Below, piece after piece: positions 7,619 through 14,674 of a stretch of 32,174 bases of DNA. The position numbers were made by a program, and so were the translations under genes. The notes beneath the pieces are model-generated. The model saw nothing but the letters and a program-made list of their open reading frames with translations. It did no database searches and had not been told where the DNA came from. This DNA comes from Acidobacteria bacterium RIFCSPLOWO2_02_FULL_65_29 (GTDB taxonomy: Bacteria; Acidobacteriota; Vicinamibacteria; Vicinamibacterales; CAVVIG01), in NCBI GenBank assembly GCA_001767435.1, contig MEKT01000157.1, positions 1 through 32,174 of the forward strand, written 5' to 3'. Each line of letters begins with the position of its first letter. The stretch's first letter is position 1.

Positions 7619-8071
7619 ATGAGAACAACGAGAAGTACGGTTATCGCAGTGCTGGCCGGCGCGGCCGTCTTGATGGCGGCGGCGGTGCCACTCGTGGCGC
7701 ATCACGCGTTCGGTGCGGAGTTCGACCCGAATCGGCCTGTCCTGCTCAAGGGGAAGGTCACCAAGGTCGAGTGGGTCAACCCCCACGCGTGGATTCACCT
7801 GGCCGTGACGAAGCCCGACGGCACGACGGAAGACTGGATGGTCGAAGGCGGAACGCCGAATACGCTCCTCCGCCGCGGGATCAACAGGAATTCGCTGCTC
7901 AAGGACACGGAGATCATCGTCGACGGCTATCAGAGCAAGGACCGGTCGAACCGGGCCAACGGCCGCGACATCACGTTCCCCGACGGCAAGAAGCTGTTCA
8001 TGGGATCGTCGGGCACGGGCGCGCCGCGCGACGGCCGCGACCCGACCGAGCTGCCACCTCCGGGACGATAG
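7619..8071 (+). CDS. DUF6152 family secreted protein
   Basis: A 150-residue product from ATG 7619 with GAGGGAG immediately upstream. A signal peptide covers about residues 1-29 and is followed by HHAFGAEFDPNRPVLLKGKV, the start of the DUF6152 domain. The conserved WVNPHAWIHLAV, WMVEGGTPNTLLRRG and KDTEIIVDGYQSKDRSNRANG blocks follow. The domain looks like a small beta barrel of the OB type. DUF6152 proteins are common in acidobacteria and proteobacteria next to proteins like the two upstream; the His-rich start suggests a metal, but this is not shown. It is the last gene of the run, 47 bp after the previous stop, and is followed by a hairpin-forming repeat. Confidence 0.9.
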   Translation: MRTTRSTVIAVLAGAAVLMAAAVPLVAHHAFGAEFDPNRPVLLKGKVTKVEWVNPHAWIHLAVTKPDGTTEDWMVEGGTPNTLLRRGINRNSLLKDTEIIVDGYQSKDRSNRANGRDITFPDGKKLFMGSSGTGAPRDGRDPTELPPPGR

Positions 8072-8086
8072 AGCCGGCGGCGCGAT

Positions 8087-8182
8087 ATTTCAGATTGTAG
8101 ATTTCAGATTTCAGATTTGATCGAACGATTGAATCTGGGAGCCCGGAGTCTGCAATCTGAAATCCAATCTGAAATCTGAAAT
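8087..8182. repeat. 7-bp-period array arranged as an inverted repeat
   Basis: The left arm reads as heptamers ATTTCAG, ATTGTAG, ATTTCAG, ATTTCAG, ATTTGAT (8087-8121). The right arm holds CTGCAAT, CTGAAAT, a 5-nt break, then CTGAAAT, CTGAAAT (8150-8182). The two arms are near-complements, so a long A/T-rich stem can form. It lies between the convergent DUF6152 gene (ends 8071) and TPR lipoprotein gene (ends 8327) and could stop transcription from both sides, although it lacks the usual GC-rich stem. Confidence 0.85.
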
Positions 8183-8188
8183 TCCCTG

Positions 8189-8272
8189 TATCGGTCGTGC
8201 ACGACGTGCCACATGCACTACCGGCCGAACTGTGGCCGGCGCCCGTCGCCAGAGCCTTCAACGCCTCGATAG
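8189..8272 (+). pseudogene. Orphan haem-motif fragment
   Basis: A short open stretch with no start codon of its own, stopped upstream in frame inside the heptad array and ended by TAG at 8270-8272. It translates to YRSCTTCHMHYRPNCG and then a basic tail. The CxxCH followed by a Tyr/Arg context resembles the C-terminal haem motifs of the two nearby haem proteins (CTNCHQKY, CENCHTKYRD). It may be the last piece of a third paralogue whose body was lost and partly replaced by the array. With only about 13 informative residues, chance cannot be excluded. Confidence 0.3.
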
Positions 8273-8329
8273 TCGATAGTCGTTAGTCGTTAGTCCCGAG
8301 CCCCGAATCCCGAGCCCCGAGTCCCGTCA
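8267..8329. repeat. 7-bp-period tandem array running into a stop codon
   Basis: Nine successive heptamers with no break: CGATAGT twice, CGTTAGT twice, then CCCGAGC, CCCGAAT, CCCGAGC, CCCGAGT and CCCGTCA. The unit changes from one sequence family to another half way while the 7-bp phase is kept. The last unit contains the stop codon of the TPR lipoprotein gene (minus-strand TGA, 8327-8329), so the array touches coding sequence. Confidence 0.9.
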
Positions 8330-9955
8330 GCGAGGGATTCGCCCAAGCAATTCCCGCGCTCGAACGCCGAACTGCCCATCGTCGGCGATCTGCTCGGCGA
8401 AGCCGCGCGCGTCGTCCCGGCGTCCCAGGTTGAAGCTCGCCGCGGCGGCGTTGAACCAGCAGTTGGCGCGCATGCGGGCGTTGGCGGCGATTTGCTGCTC
8501 GCGCTTCGCGATCTGGCGGTCGCGCCGCTCGGGCGTGAGATTCGCCGCCGTTTGGAACCGCGCGATCTCGCCGCGCAGCGCCGCTTCTTCCTTGTCGAAG
8601 CACCGGGCCGAGTCGCCGGCCACCTGCGCCGACAGATCCCACTCGCGCTGCTCGGACAGGACGATCTGCAGGTAGTGCCCCGTGTCGCAGTCTGCTCGCC
8701 GCTTCAACGAGACCTCGAGGCGCTGCCGCGCGACGTCGAGCTGCCGGCGATTGATCGCGATGATGCCGGCGAGCTTCGGCACGTCGGGGTTCACCATCAG
8801 ACGCTCGGCGAGCTCCACGTCTTCCCACGCCAGGTCGTGCTCGTCGAGCTGTTCTTCATTGAGCGCGCGCCAATAGCGGGCGTCGCCGGGATTCCGCCCG
8901 GTGGCCAGCAACTCGTCGGTCGCGGCAATGGCGTCGGTGTGGCGCGTGAGGTACGTGAGCGTGCGAATCCTTCCGAGAAGCGCATCGGCGTGCCCAGGCA
9001 CGAGCAGCAGTGTCTTCCCATAGAAATCGAGCGCGCGATCGAAGTCTTCGGCCGTCATCGCGGTATTGGCGATCGCGATCGTCACCGAGGGCCAGTGCGC
9101 GCGCCACTCGTACGCCGCGCGGAACGCCTTGTCGGCCGCCTCGAGGTCCGGCGTGCCGCCCGGCGCGCCCGGCCGCGGCTGCCCGGCGAGCGCCGCGAGG
9201 CCCAGATAGAAATGCACCTCGCCAAACCGCGGCTCCTGGTCGAGTAGCCGCTGCAGGACATCCACGCGTCCGCGCGCGCAGGCGACTGTGTCCTTGAAGG
9301 CCACGAGTGGCGCGCTCGCCGACTCGCCCACGATTGCGGCGCGATCGGCGCTGCCTGCAACCTGGGATCCGTAGACCCCACAAGCAAAGGACAGCCAGAA
9401 GTACGCCCCGACACGATCGCCGGGTATCCGCTCGCGCAAAAACTCCGTCCACGGTTTCTGACTCTGGGAGAGCCGGACCATCGACAGCGTCTGCGACTCG
9501 AGCGTGACGATGCTCATCGGCCCCGCGGGTCCGGCAACGATCACATCGGCCATCTCGGCGATCGGGGCCAGTTCGGGCGCCAACAGCGGAGCGGCGTCGA
9601 GCATCTGATGCGCGCTTCTCAGGTGCCCGCTGTCGAGGAAGCCGAGCTCCTGCTCGCGCACCGAGATGAGCATCCCGCTGCGAATGGCCGCCGCGGTCGC
9701 CGTCCCGCCCACGATCGGATCGTCTCGAAGCGTGAGGAAGTCGCGGTAGGCGTCGAGCAGGCAGTCGAGACATCCGGCCAGCATCTGCGAATTCGCCGCC
9801 TCGAGCCGCGCCGTTGGACTGGGGCCGGCGGTCGCGATGACGGCCGGCGCCTTCGGCGCGCACGCGCCGAGAAGGCTGGCGAGCGCTAACAGAGCACACG
9901 CGGTCCGGCTAAAGCCGGACCCTACGACGGCGCCTCGCTTTATGGCTACTCGCAC
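8327..9955 (-). CDS. TPR-containing lipoprotein
   Basis: A 542-residue product if read from GTG 9955. The start is uncertain because the 5' region carries a palindromic repeat and there is no clear SD. The N-terminus gives a lipoprotein signal, LLALASLLGAC, with an ideal lipobox; the cysteine follows about 35 residues after the GTG. The mature part is alpha-helical: a first region of about 180 residues (with LDCLLDAYRDFLTLRDDP), then TPR-like units from about residue 200 (WLSFACGVYGSQVAG, VHFYLGLAALAG, DFDRALDFYGKTLLLVPGHADALLGR, ARYWRALNEEQLDEHDLAW, GHYLQIVLSEQREW) to the end. It probably acts as a scaffold on the periplasmic side of a membrane; partner unknown. Confidence 0.75.
   Translation of the reverse strand: MRVAIKRGAVVGSGFSRTACALLALASLLGACAPKAPAVIATAGPSPTARLEAANSQMLAGCLDCLLDAYRDFLTLRDDPIVGGTATAAAIRSGMLISVREQELGFLDSGHLRSAHQMLDAAPLLAPELAPIAEMADVIVAGPAGPMSIVTLESQTLSMVRLSQSQKPWTEFLRERIPGDRVGAYFWLSFACGVYGSQVAGSADRAAIVGESASAPLVAFKDTVACARGRVDVLQRLLDQEPRFGEVHFYLGLAALAGQPRPGAPGGTPDLEAADKAFRAAYEWRAHWPSVTIAIANTAMTAEDFDRALDFYGKTLLLVPGHADALLGRIRTLTYLTRHTDAIAATDELLATGRNPGDARYWRALNEEQLDEHDLAWEDVELAERLMVNPDVPKLAGIIAINRRQLDVARQRLEVSLKRRADCDTGHYLQIVLSEQREWDLSAQVAGDSARCFDKEEAALRGEIARFQTAANLTPERRDRQIAKREQQIAANARMRANCWFNAAAASFNLGRRDDARGFAEQIADDGQFGVRARELLGRIPR
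9902..9921. repeat. Perfect 20-bp palindromic repeat inside a signal-peptide region
   Basis: GGTCCGGCT-AA-AGCCGGACC, with 9-bp arms and a 2-nt loop. It falls within the signal-peptide coding region of the TPR lipoprotein, where the minus strand reads GSGFSRT. Such GC-rich hairpins are often repeated many times per genome (REP-like). No second copy was seen in this window. Confidence 0.6.
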
Positions 9956-9980
9956 CAAGCCATGACTCCGTGCCAACGAA

Positions 9981-10001
9981 TGGCCGCGAGCGCAGCGGCC
10001 A
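9981..10001. repeat. Small palindrome between ADOP and TPR genes
   Basis: TGGCCGC and GCGGCCA, 7-bp arms around a 7-nt loop. It lies in the 124-bp gap between the ADOP permease gene (ends 10080) and the TPR lipoprotein gene. It could be a terminator-like hairpin or a repeat, but no T-run follows. Confidence 0.4.
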
Positions 10002-10079
10002 CTTGATACCGAGCAGCGCGGCGTGGAGAAATGTGCGCGACAGTCGGTTAGACACCGGTTGTTCCATTGTGGCCACGTC

Positions 10080-12578
10080 CTACTGACAGCGCAGCGCGAT
10101 CGACGGATCGACACGCGTCGCACGCCGCGCCGGAATGAACGCCGCCAATGCCGCAACGCAAGCGAAAAGCAGGGCCACGCCGAAAAACGTCGCCGGGTCG
10201 AGTGGCGTCAGACCGAAGAGCATCGCGTTCAGGTACCGCGTGACCGCAGCCGCACCGGCAGCACCCAGAACCATGCCAACAGCCGTCAACGCGATGCTCT
10301 GGCCGAGGACCAGCTTCATCACTTGTGAACGCCTGGCGCCAAGCGCCATCCGAATTCCAATCTCGCGCGTCCGCTGAGCCACTGAATACGCCAGCACACC
10401 ATAGATCCCGATGGCCGACAGCGCGGTCGCGACGCCGGCAAAGAGCGCGAGGAGAACGGCGTACATGCGCGGCCGCGAAATCGTGCTCGCCACGAGCTCG
10501 GTCATCTCGGCCACGTGGAACAACGCGGACCCAGCCTCGAGATCGCGAACGATGCCACGGATGCTGGCAGTCACGACCGCGGGATCCACCGATGTACGAA
10601 CCGCGAAGTAGGCGCCACCCGGAAACAGCGGGCCCGTCCCCGTCCATTGGCGGAGGTCGGCGAAGAACTGCGGCTCGGGTTCCCGGTCGAGGCCAAACTG
10701 CCGCACGTCGTCCACGACGCCGACGATCTCCCACGGAACGATATCGCGTCCCATGAAGACCGGGCGTCCAAGCGGATTCTCACCAGCGAATTCTCGGCGC
10801 GCGAGCAATTCGTTGACGAGCAGCGCGCGCGGCCGCCCGGCTCCGTCGGTTTCGTTGAAGCCGCGGCCGGCGGCGATGCGAATGCTCATCACGTCGAGAT
10901 AGTCTTTGCTCACGAATCGAGCGTCTGGCGCATCCGGCGTCGGCCGCCTGTTGGGATCGGGCCACTTCCACAATCCTCCGGCCGTGTCCCTCAGGCCGAT
11001 CATCGGGAGCTGGTTCGCATAGGCCGCCGAACTGACGCCAGGCACGAGCCGCAACCGCGCCACCAGCTCCTCGGAGAACGTTCTGAGCCGTGCGTCCGGA
11101 TAGCGATCGAGCGGTAGACTCACCTGAAACGTCAACACGCCGGCCGGGTTGTAACCGGGATCGACGCGCGAGAGGGCAACGACGCTCCGCACCAGAAGCC
11201 CGCCGCCGACGAGCAGCATCATCGCCATCGCGATTTCTGCGACGACGAGAGCGGATCGGACGCGCAAGTGACCCCAGGAGCCGAAGCTCGAATAGGCGGT
11301 CGCGGCGCTTTCTCGGAGGACATCCATCTGACTGGCGCGAGCCGCGTACAGCGCAGGCGCGAGCCCGAAGATCACTCCGGCGACCGTGGCGATGGCGGCG
11401 GTGAACGCCAGCACGTCCGTGTTGAGAACAACCTCGTCGAGCCGCGGCAAGCCGCCGGCAGGAAGATCGATGCGGGTCAGCGTCGTGCCCAGGTCCTTCA
11501 GGAGCGCGATGCCGCCCAGCGCCAGAAACGCGCCCGCGACGCCGCCGGCCGCCGACAGAATCAGGCTCTCGGTCAGCAAATGACGAATCAAGCGGCCGGG
11601 CCCCGCGCCGAGTGCCACGCGGATGGTCATCTCGCGGTGCCGCGATGCGCTTCGCGACAACAGCAGGTTCGCCACGTTCACGCAGGCGATGAGGAGGACG
11701 AAGCCGACGGCCACCGTCAGCGTCAGCAAAGCGGGCCTGACGGGCGCCACCAACGCGTCCTGCTCGCGCACGAGGTCGTAGGTGGTCGCCGGCGCATGTC
11801 CTCTGATAGCGCGGACGATCGGGCCGACTTCGGCCGCGGCTGCCGCGAGCGCGACCCCGTCCGACAGGCGGGCAACGATCGAAGCGCGAGGCGCGGCGCC
11901 GCCTGCGACAGCCTGAAACGGCGTCCAGAACTGCGTCTGACGGTTGGGAAACACGAAGGCAGGCGGCATCACGCCAACGACCAAGTAGCGGGTCTGACGC
12001 CGTGGGCCGAGCACCGAATCGAAGGTCAGCGTGCGGCCGACCGTCCGCGGGTCGGCGCCGAAATGCCGCTGCCACATCGAGTGGCTCAACAGCATGACCG
12101 CCTCGGCGCCTATAGCCTCGTCGGCCGGATTGAACGCGCGCCCGACGAGCGGCCGCACGCCGAGCATCGAGAGGATCGCGGCAGATACTCGTGTGCCATG
12201 CAGGCGGGCACCCTCTTCGGCGCCGTTCAGCGCAAGCAGGAACGCGCTCGCCGTGCCAATGTCCGAGAGCGTCCGCGTCCGCGACTGCAGGTCGGCAATC
12301 TCGGCGGCCGTCAGGCTGACCGCCGCCCGCAACGGCGCGCGTGTCGGCGAATCGGCCGCCGTCAGGTTCGCCATCACCCGCACGAACCGCTGCGAGTCCT
12401 TATACGGCAGCGGCTTCAGCAGGACGGCATTGACGACACTGAAGATGGCCGTGTTGGCGCCGATGCCCAGCGCGAGCGTCAGGACGGCGACCGTCGCAAA
12501 GCCGGGATCCCGGGCCAGAGACCGCAGCGCGTACCTGGTGTCTTGCCGGAGGTCGTCGAGAACGCCGAGCGCGGTCAC
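10080..12578 (-). CDS. ADOP-type orphan ABC transporter permease (MacB/FtsX-like)
   Basis: An 832-residue product from GTG 12578. The start is set by a GTGA overlap with the stop codon of the M56 gene; the ORF opens further upstream, but that part is antisense-like within the M56 gene. It begins with [21 protein letters not shown] and a first TM helix at about 25-50 ([27 protein letters not shown]), the signature of acidobacterial duplicated orphan permeases. A MacB-type periplasmic domain follows, then an FtsX domain near 290-410 ([31 protein letters not shown]), a second periplasmic domain, and a second FtsX domain at the C-terminus ([28 protein letters not shown]). No ATPase subunit is encoded nearby, as is usual for ADOPs. 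Substrate unknown; it is probably controlled by the BlaI-type repressor of the same operon. Confidence 0.92.
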   Translation of the reverse strand: MTALGVLDDLRQDTRYALRSLARDPGFATVAVLTLALGIGANTAIFSVVNAVLLKPLPYKDSQRFVRVMANLTAADSPTRAPLRAAVSLTAAEIADLQSRTRTLSDIGTASAFLLALNGAEEGARLHGTRVSAAILSMLGVRPLVGRAFNPADEAIGAEAVMLLSHSMWQRHFGADPRTVGRTLTFDSVLGPRRQTRYLVVGVMPPAFVFPNRQTQFWTPFQAVAGGAAPRASIVARLSDGVALAAAAAEVGPIVRAIRGHAPATTYDLVREQDALVAPVRPALLTLTVAVGFVLLIACVNVANLLLSRSASRHREMTIRVALGAGPGRLIRHLLTESLILSAAGGVAGAFLALGGIALLKDLGTTLTRIDLPAGGLPRLDEVVLNTDVLAFTAAIATVAGVIFGLAPALYAARASQMDVLRESAATAYSSFGSWGHLRVRSALVVAEIAMAMMLLVGGGLLVRSVVALSRVDPGYNPAGVLTFQVSLPLDRYPDARLRTFSEELVARLRLVPGVSSAAYANQLPMIGLRDTAGGLWKWPDPNRRPTPDAPDARFVSKDYLDVMSIRIAAGRGFNETDGAGRPRALLVNELLARREFAGENPLGRPVFMGRDIVPWEIVGVVDDVRQFGLDREPEPQFFADLRQWTGTGPLFPGGAYFAVRTSVDPAVVTASIRGIVRDLEAGSALFHVAEMTELVASTISRPRMYAVLLALFAGVATALSAIGIYGVLAYSVAQRTREIGIRMALGARRSQVMKLVLGQSIALTAVGMVLGAAGAAAVTRYLNAMLFGLTPLDPATFFGVALLFACVAALAAFIPARRATRVDPSIALRCQ

Positions 12579-14236
12579 GGCCGGATCACGAAATTTGCCG
12601 TCACCTTCATGCGCACTTCGATGGGCTCGCAGTTGAGCAGCGTCTGCGAGAATTCCCATCCGCGAACCGCTTCGACCGCCTCGACGCCGAGGTCGGGATC
12701 GGGCGTGTTGACGACCTGTACCTCACGAACCGTTCCATCGGTATCGATGCGCGCGTCGAGCACGACGACACCACCGGTGCCGGCGAGTCGCGCGTTCTCG
12801 GGGTATCGCGGCCGAACGTCAACGAGCTTCCGGGGCGCCTTGATGTTGCCGCCGATGGGTCCAGGCGAGCCGGCACACGCGGGCGCCTCGCGCGGAACGC
12901 GGGATGCCCCGCGCACAACGCGCACAACAGGCTTCCCAGCCGACGCGGCCGAGGCGCTTGCCGTAATGGTGATCGTCTCTTCCAGCGATCCGACTTGCAG
13001 GGCGAGGTCCCGCTGGACATCGCGACCGATGACGGTGACCGTCCCCTTGAGTTTGGCAAACCCCATGAGCTCCGTCTCCCACGTGTAGTCGCCAGGTGGC
13101 AGCCCGACGAACTCGAACCGGCCCGTTCCGTCGGTCTGCACCTCGTGTTTCGCCTGGCTCTGGCTGTTCGTGAGAACCAGCCTGACGCCCGGAAGAACTC
13201 GATTCGACGGGTCGAAGACCGATCCCGAGAAGGTCACGAACGTCTGCGCGGCGCCGAGGCCCGCGATAAGTACGGTCATGGCCACGACGGCCATCGTGGT
13301 GGCGATCCGCGCCGGGCGCGTGAGGGGACTGCGATTCGTGCTGCCGTTCAACATGGCGCTGAATCTCCTTTCGAGACTCGACGGGCGGGCCATTGCCGGT
13401 ACCGGAAACCAGGGCTGGCGCTCGTCCCGGATCGATCGGGCGAGATCCAGCAGATGCGTCGCGTACTCGGGAGCCTCGACGCCCCCGCCGAGCACGGCGT
13501 CGTCGCAGGCGTGCTCGCTTTCCTGACGGAGGCGTTTCGACGCCATCCAGATGAGCGGATTGAACCAGTACACCGCGCGCAGGCACTCGGCCGCGAGCTG
13601 CGTCAGCCAGTCGCCGCGCTGGATGTGCGCGAGCTCGTGCAGGAGCACCACGCGAATGCGATCGTCGGACCATTCGCCCGCCCCGGCCGGCAGGATCACA
13701 GTCGGTCGCCGGAAGCCCCAGGTGACCAGCAGCGTCGGATGGTCGCTCTGGAGGAGCCGCACGGGCCGGCGGAGTCCCCACGCGCGCGAGAGATCCGCGG
13801 CCAACTCGGCCCACGGCCCCTCAGTCACCCGCTGCGATCGCGTGGCGATTCTCGAGAGCCGCCAGAACCCGGCGGCCAGGACGAACAGACTCAGCCCGGC
13901 GCCTGAGGCCCAGACCCAGCCGATCAACCGGCCTGGATCGTCGACCCCGCCGGGTAACACGAACAGCTCGCTCGCGGAGCCCGGCGCTGCCGTCGACGAG
14001 GTGGCCGCGCCGATCGGATCGGCGGGCTGCGCGGCGCGGGACAACGCCGCGGGCGGGCTGACGTTCCACCGAGGCGCGAGAGGTCCGACAAACGGCGCCA
14101 CAGCTGCGCACACGACAGCCGCCGACAGCAGCCAGTGGCGCAAGGCCGCCGACCGGCGCCGCAGAAGAGCCGCTGCTGCGAGCGCGGCGGCGATGATGAC
14201 CGAGGCCTTGATCGCGCTTTCCAGCAGCAGACTCAT
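12575..14236 (-). CDS. M56 (BlaR1-like) membrane metallopeptidase with carboxypeptidase-regulatory and TonB C-terminal domains
   Basis: A 553-residue product from ATG 14236. Four hydrophobic segments (about 8-25, 36-52, 105-124, 310-330) frame a cytoplasmic zinc-peptidase loop with HELAH at 200-204 and the third-ligand region ESEHACDD at 239-246. After the last helix comes a carboxypeptidase-regulatory-like domain (about 334-415; [21 protein letters not shown]) and a TonB C-terminal-like domain (about 465-552; [28 protein letters not shown]). BlaR1-type proteins sense an outside signal and cleave the BlaI repressor. Here the sensor is not a penicillin-binding domain but a TonB-like one, so the signal must differ. 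ATG overlaps the repressor stop (ATGA), and its own stop overlaps the ADOP start (GTGA). Confidence 0.92.
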   Translation of the reverse strand: MSLLLESAIKASVIIAAALAAAALLRRRSAALRHWLLSAAVVCAAVAPFVGPLAPRWNVSPPAALSRAAQPADPIGAATSSTAAPGSASELFVLPGGVDDPGRLIGWVWASGAGLSLFVLAAGFWRLSRIATRSQRVTEGPWAELAADLSRAWGLRRPVRLLQSDHPTLLVTWGFRRPTVILPAGAGEWSDDRIRVVLLHELAHIQRGDWLTQLAAECLRAVYWFNPLIWMASKRLRQESEHACDDAVLGGGVEAPEYATHLLDLARSIRDERQPWFPVPAMARPSSLERRFSAMLNGSTNRSPLTRPARIATTMAVVAMTVLIAGLGAAQTFVTFSGSVFDPSNRVLPGVRLVLTNSQSQAKHEVQTDGTGRFEFVGLPPGDYTWETELMGFAKLKGTVTVIGRDVQRDLALQVGSLEETITITASASAASAGKPVVRVVRGASRVPREAPACAGSPGPIGGNIKAPRKLVDVRPRYPENARLAGTGGVVVLDARIDTDGTVREVQVVNTPDPDLGVEAVEAVRGWEFSQTLLNCEPIEVRMKVTANFVIRP

Positions 14237-14619
14237 CGCGCACCTTCCTTTCGGGCTTTCGCAATCAACTCGGCGATGCGGTCGAGCTCCTCGTCGGACA
14301 ATCGCGCGCGTTCTCCACCCAAGAGCGCGGCCACCGTCTGCTCGGCCGACCCGTCGAAGAACGTCTCCATCAGGTGCTTGAGCGCCGACTTGCGCGCGGT
14401 GCGCCGGGTCACCGCGGGCGCGTACACGTAACGCAGTCCCTGCTCGTCGTGCCGAACGTGGCCCTTCTCCTCCAGCACGCGCAACTGGGTGCGCACGGTG
14501 GAATCGCTCGGGTCGCCCGGCAGGTCCCCCATGACTTCGCCCGCCGTGGCCTTGCCGCGCCGGTACAAGATGTCCATGATCTGCCGCTCGCGTCGCGTCA
14601 GGTGGATGGCTTTCGTCAT
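14233..14619 (-). CDS. BlaI/MecI/CopY-type repressor
   Basis: A 128-residue product from ATG 14619. An in-frame extension to GTG 14658 would run through the -10 region and operator and is rejected. The N-terminal winged helix reads LTRRERQIMDILYRRGKATAGEV, with recognition-helix region DSTVRTQLRVLEEKGHVRHDEQGLRYVYAP. The C-terminal dimerisation helix (ALKHLMETFFDGSAEQTVAALL, then SDEELDRIAELIAKARKEG) is typical of BlaI/MecI. Such repressors are inactivated by the partner M56 peptidase, encoded immediately downstream with a 4-bp overlap. It probably represses its own operon through the palindrome at 14619-14634. No SD is seen; the 5' leader would be only about 20 nt. Confidence 0.92.
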   Translation of the reverse strand: MTKAIHLTRRERQIMDILYRRGKATAGEVMGDLPGDPSDSTVRTQLRVLEEKGHVRHDEQGLRYVYAPAVTRRTARKSALKHLMETFFDGSAEQTVAALLGGERARLSDEELDRIAELIAKARKEGAR

Positions 14620-14634
14620 GTTACTTATATAACA
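14619..14634. promoter_or_regulatory. Putative BlaI-type operator overlapping the repressor start
   Basis: The imperfect palindrome TGTTA-CTTATA-TAACA has 5-bp perfect arms and ends on the A of the repressor ATG. A related half-site lies 20 bp upstream; the minus strand has GTGTTAT at both places. AT-rich dyads of this kind are bound by BlaI/MecI repressors. It sits between the transcription start and the start codon, a position where binding would block elongation or initiation. Confidence 0.6.
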
Positions 14635-14645
14635 CTTCGGCGATA

Positions 14646-14674
14646 TACATAACACCACCGCCGGCGTGTGTCAA
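14646..14674 (-). promoter_or_regulatory. Promoter of the repressor-M56-ADOP operon
   Basis: On the minus strand TTGACA (14674-14669), a 17-bp spacer, then TATGTA (14651-14646). Transcription would begin near 14640 and yield a leader of about 20 nt containing the operator palindrome. The -35 box overlaps the stop codon region of the upstream P-type ATPase gene (stop at 14671-14673). Confidence 0.7.

Noticed and set aside
11268-13088. 606-residue plus-strand frame across the ADOP and M56 genes
   Set aside because: Arg/Gln-rich shadow frame of two well-supported minus-strand genes.
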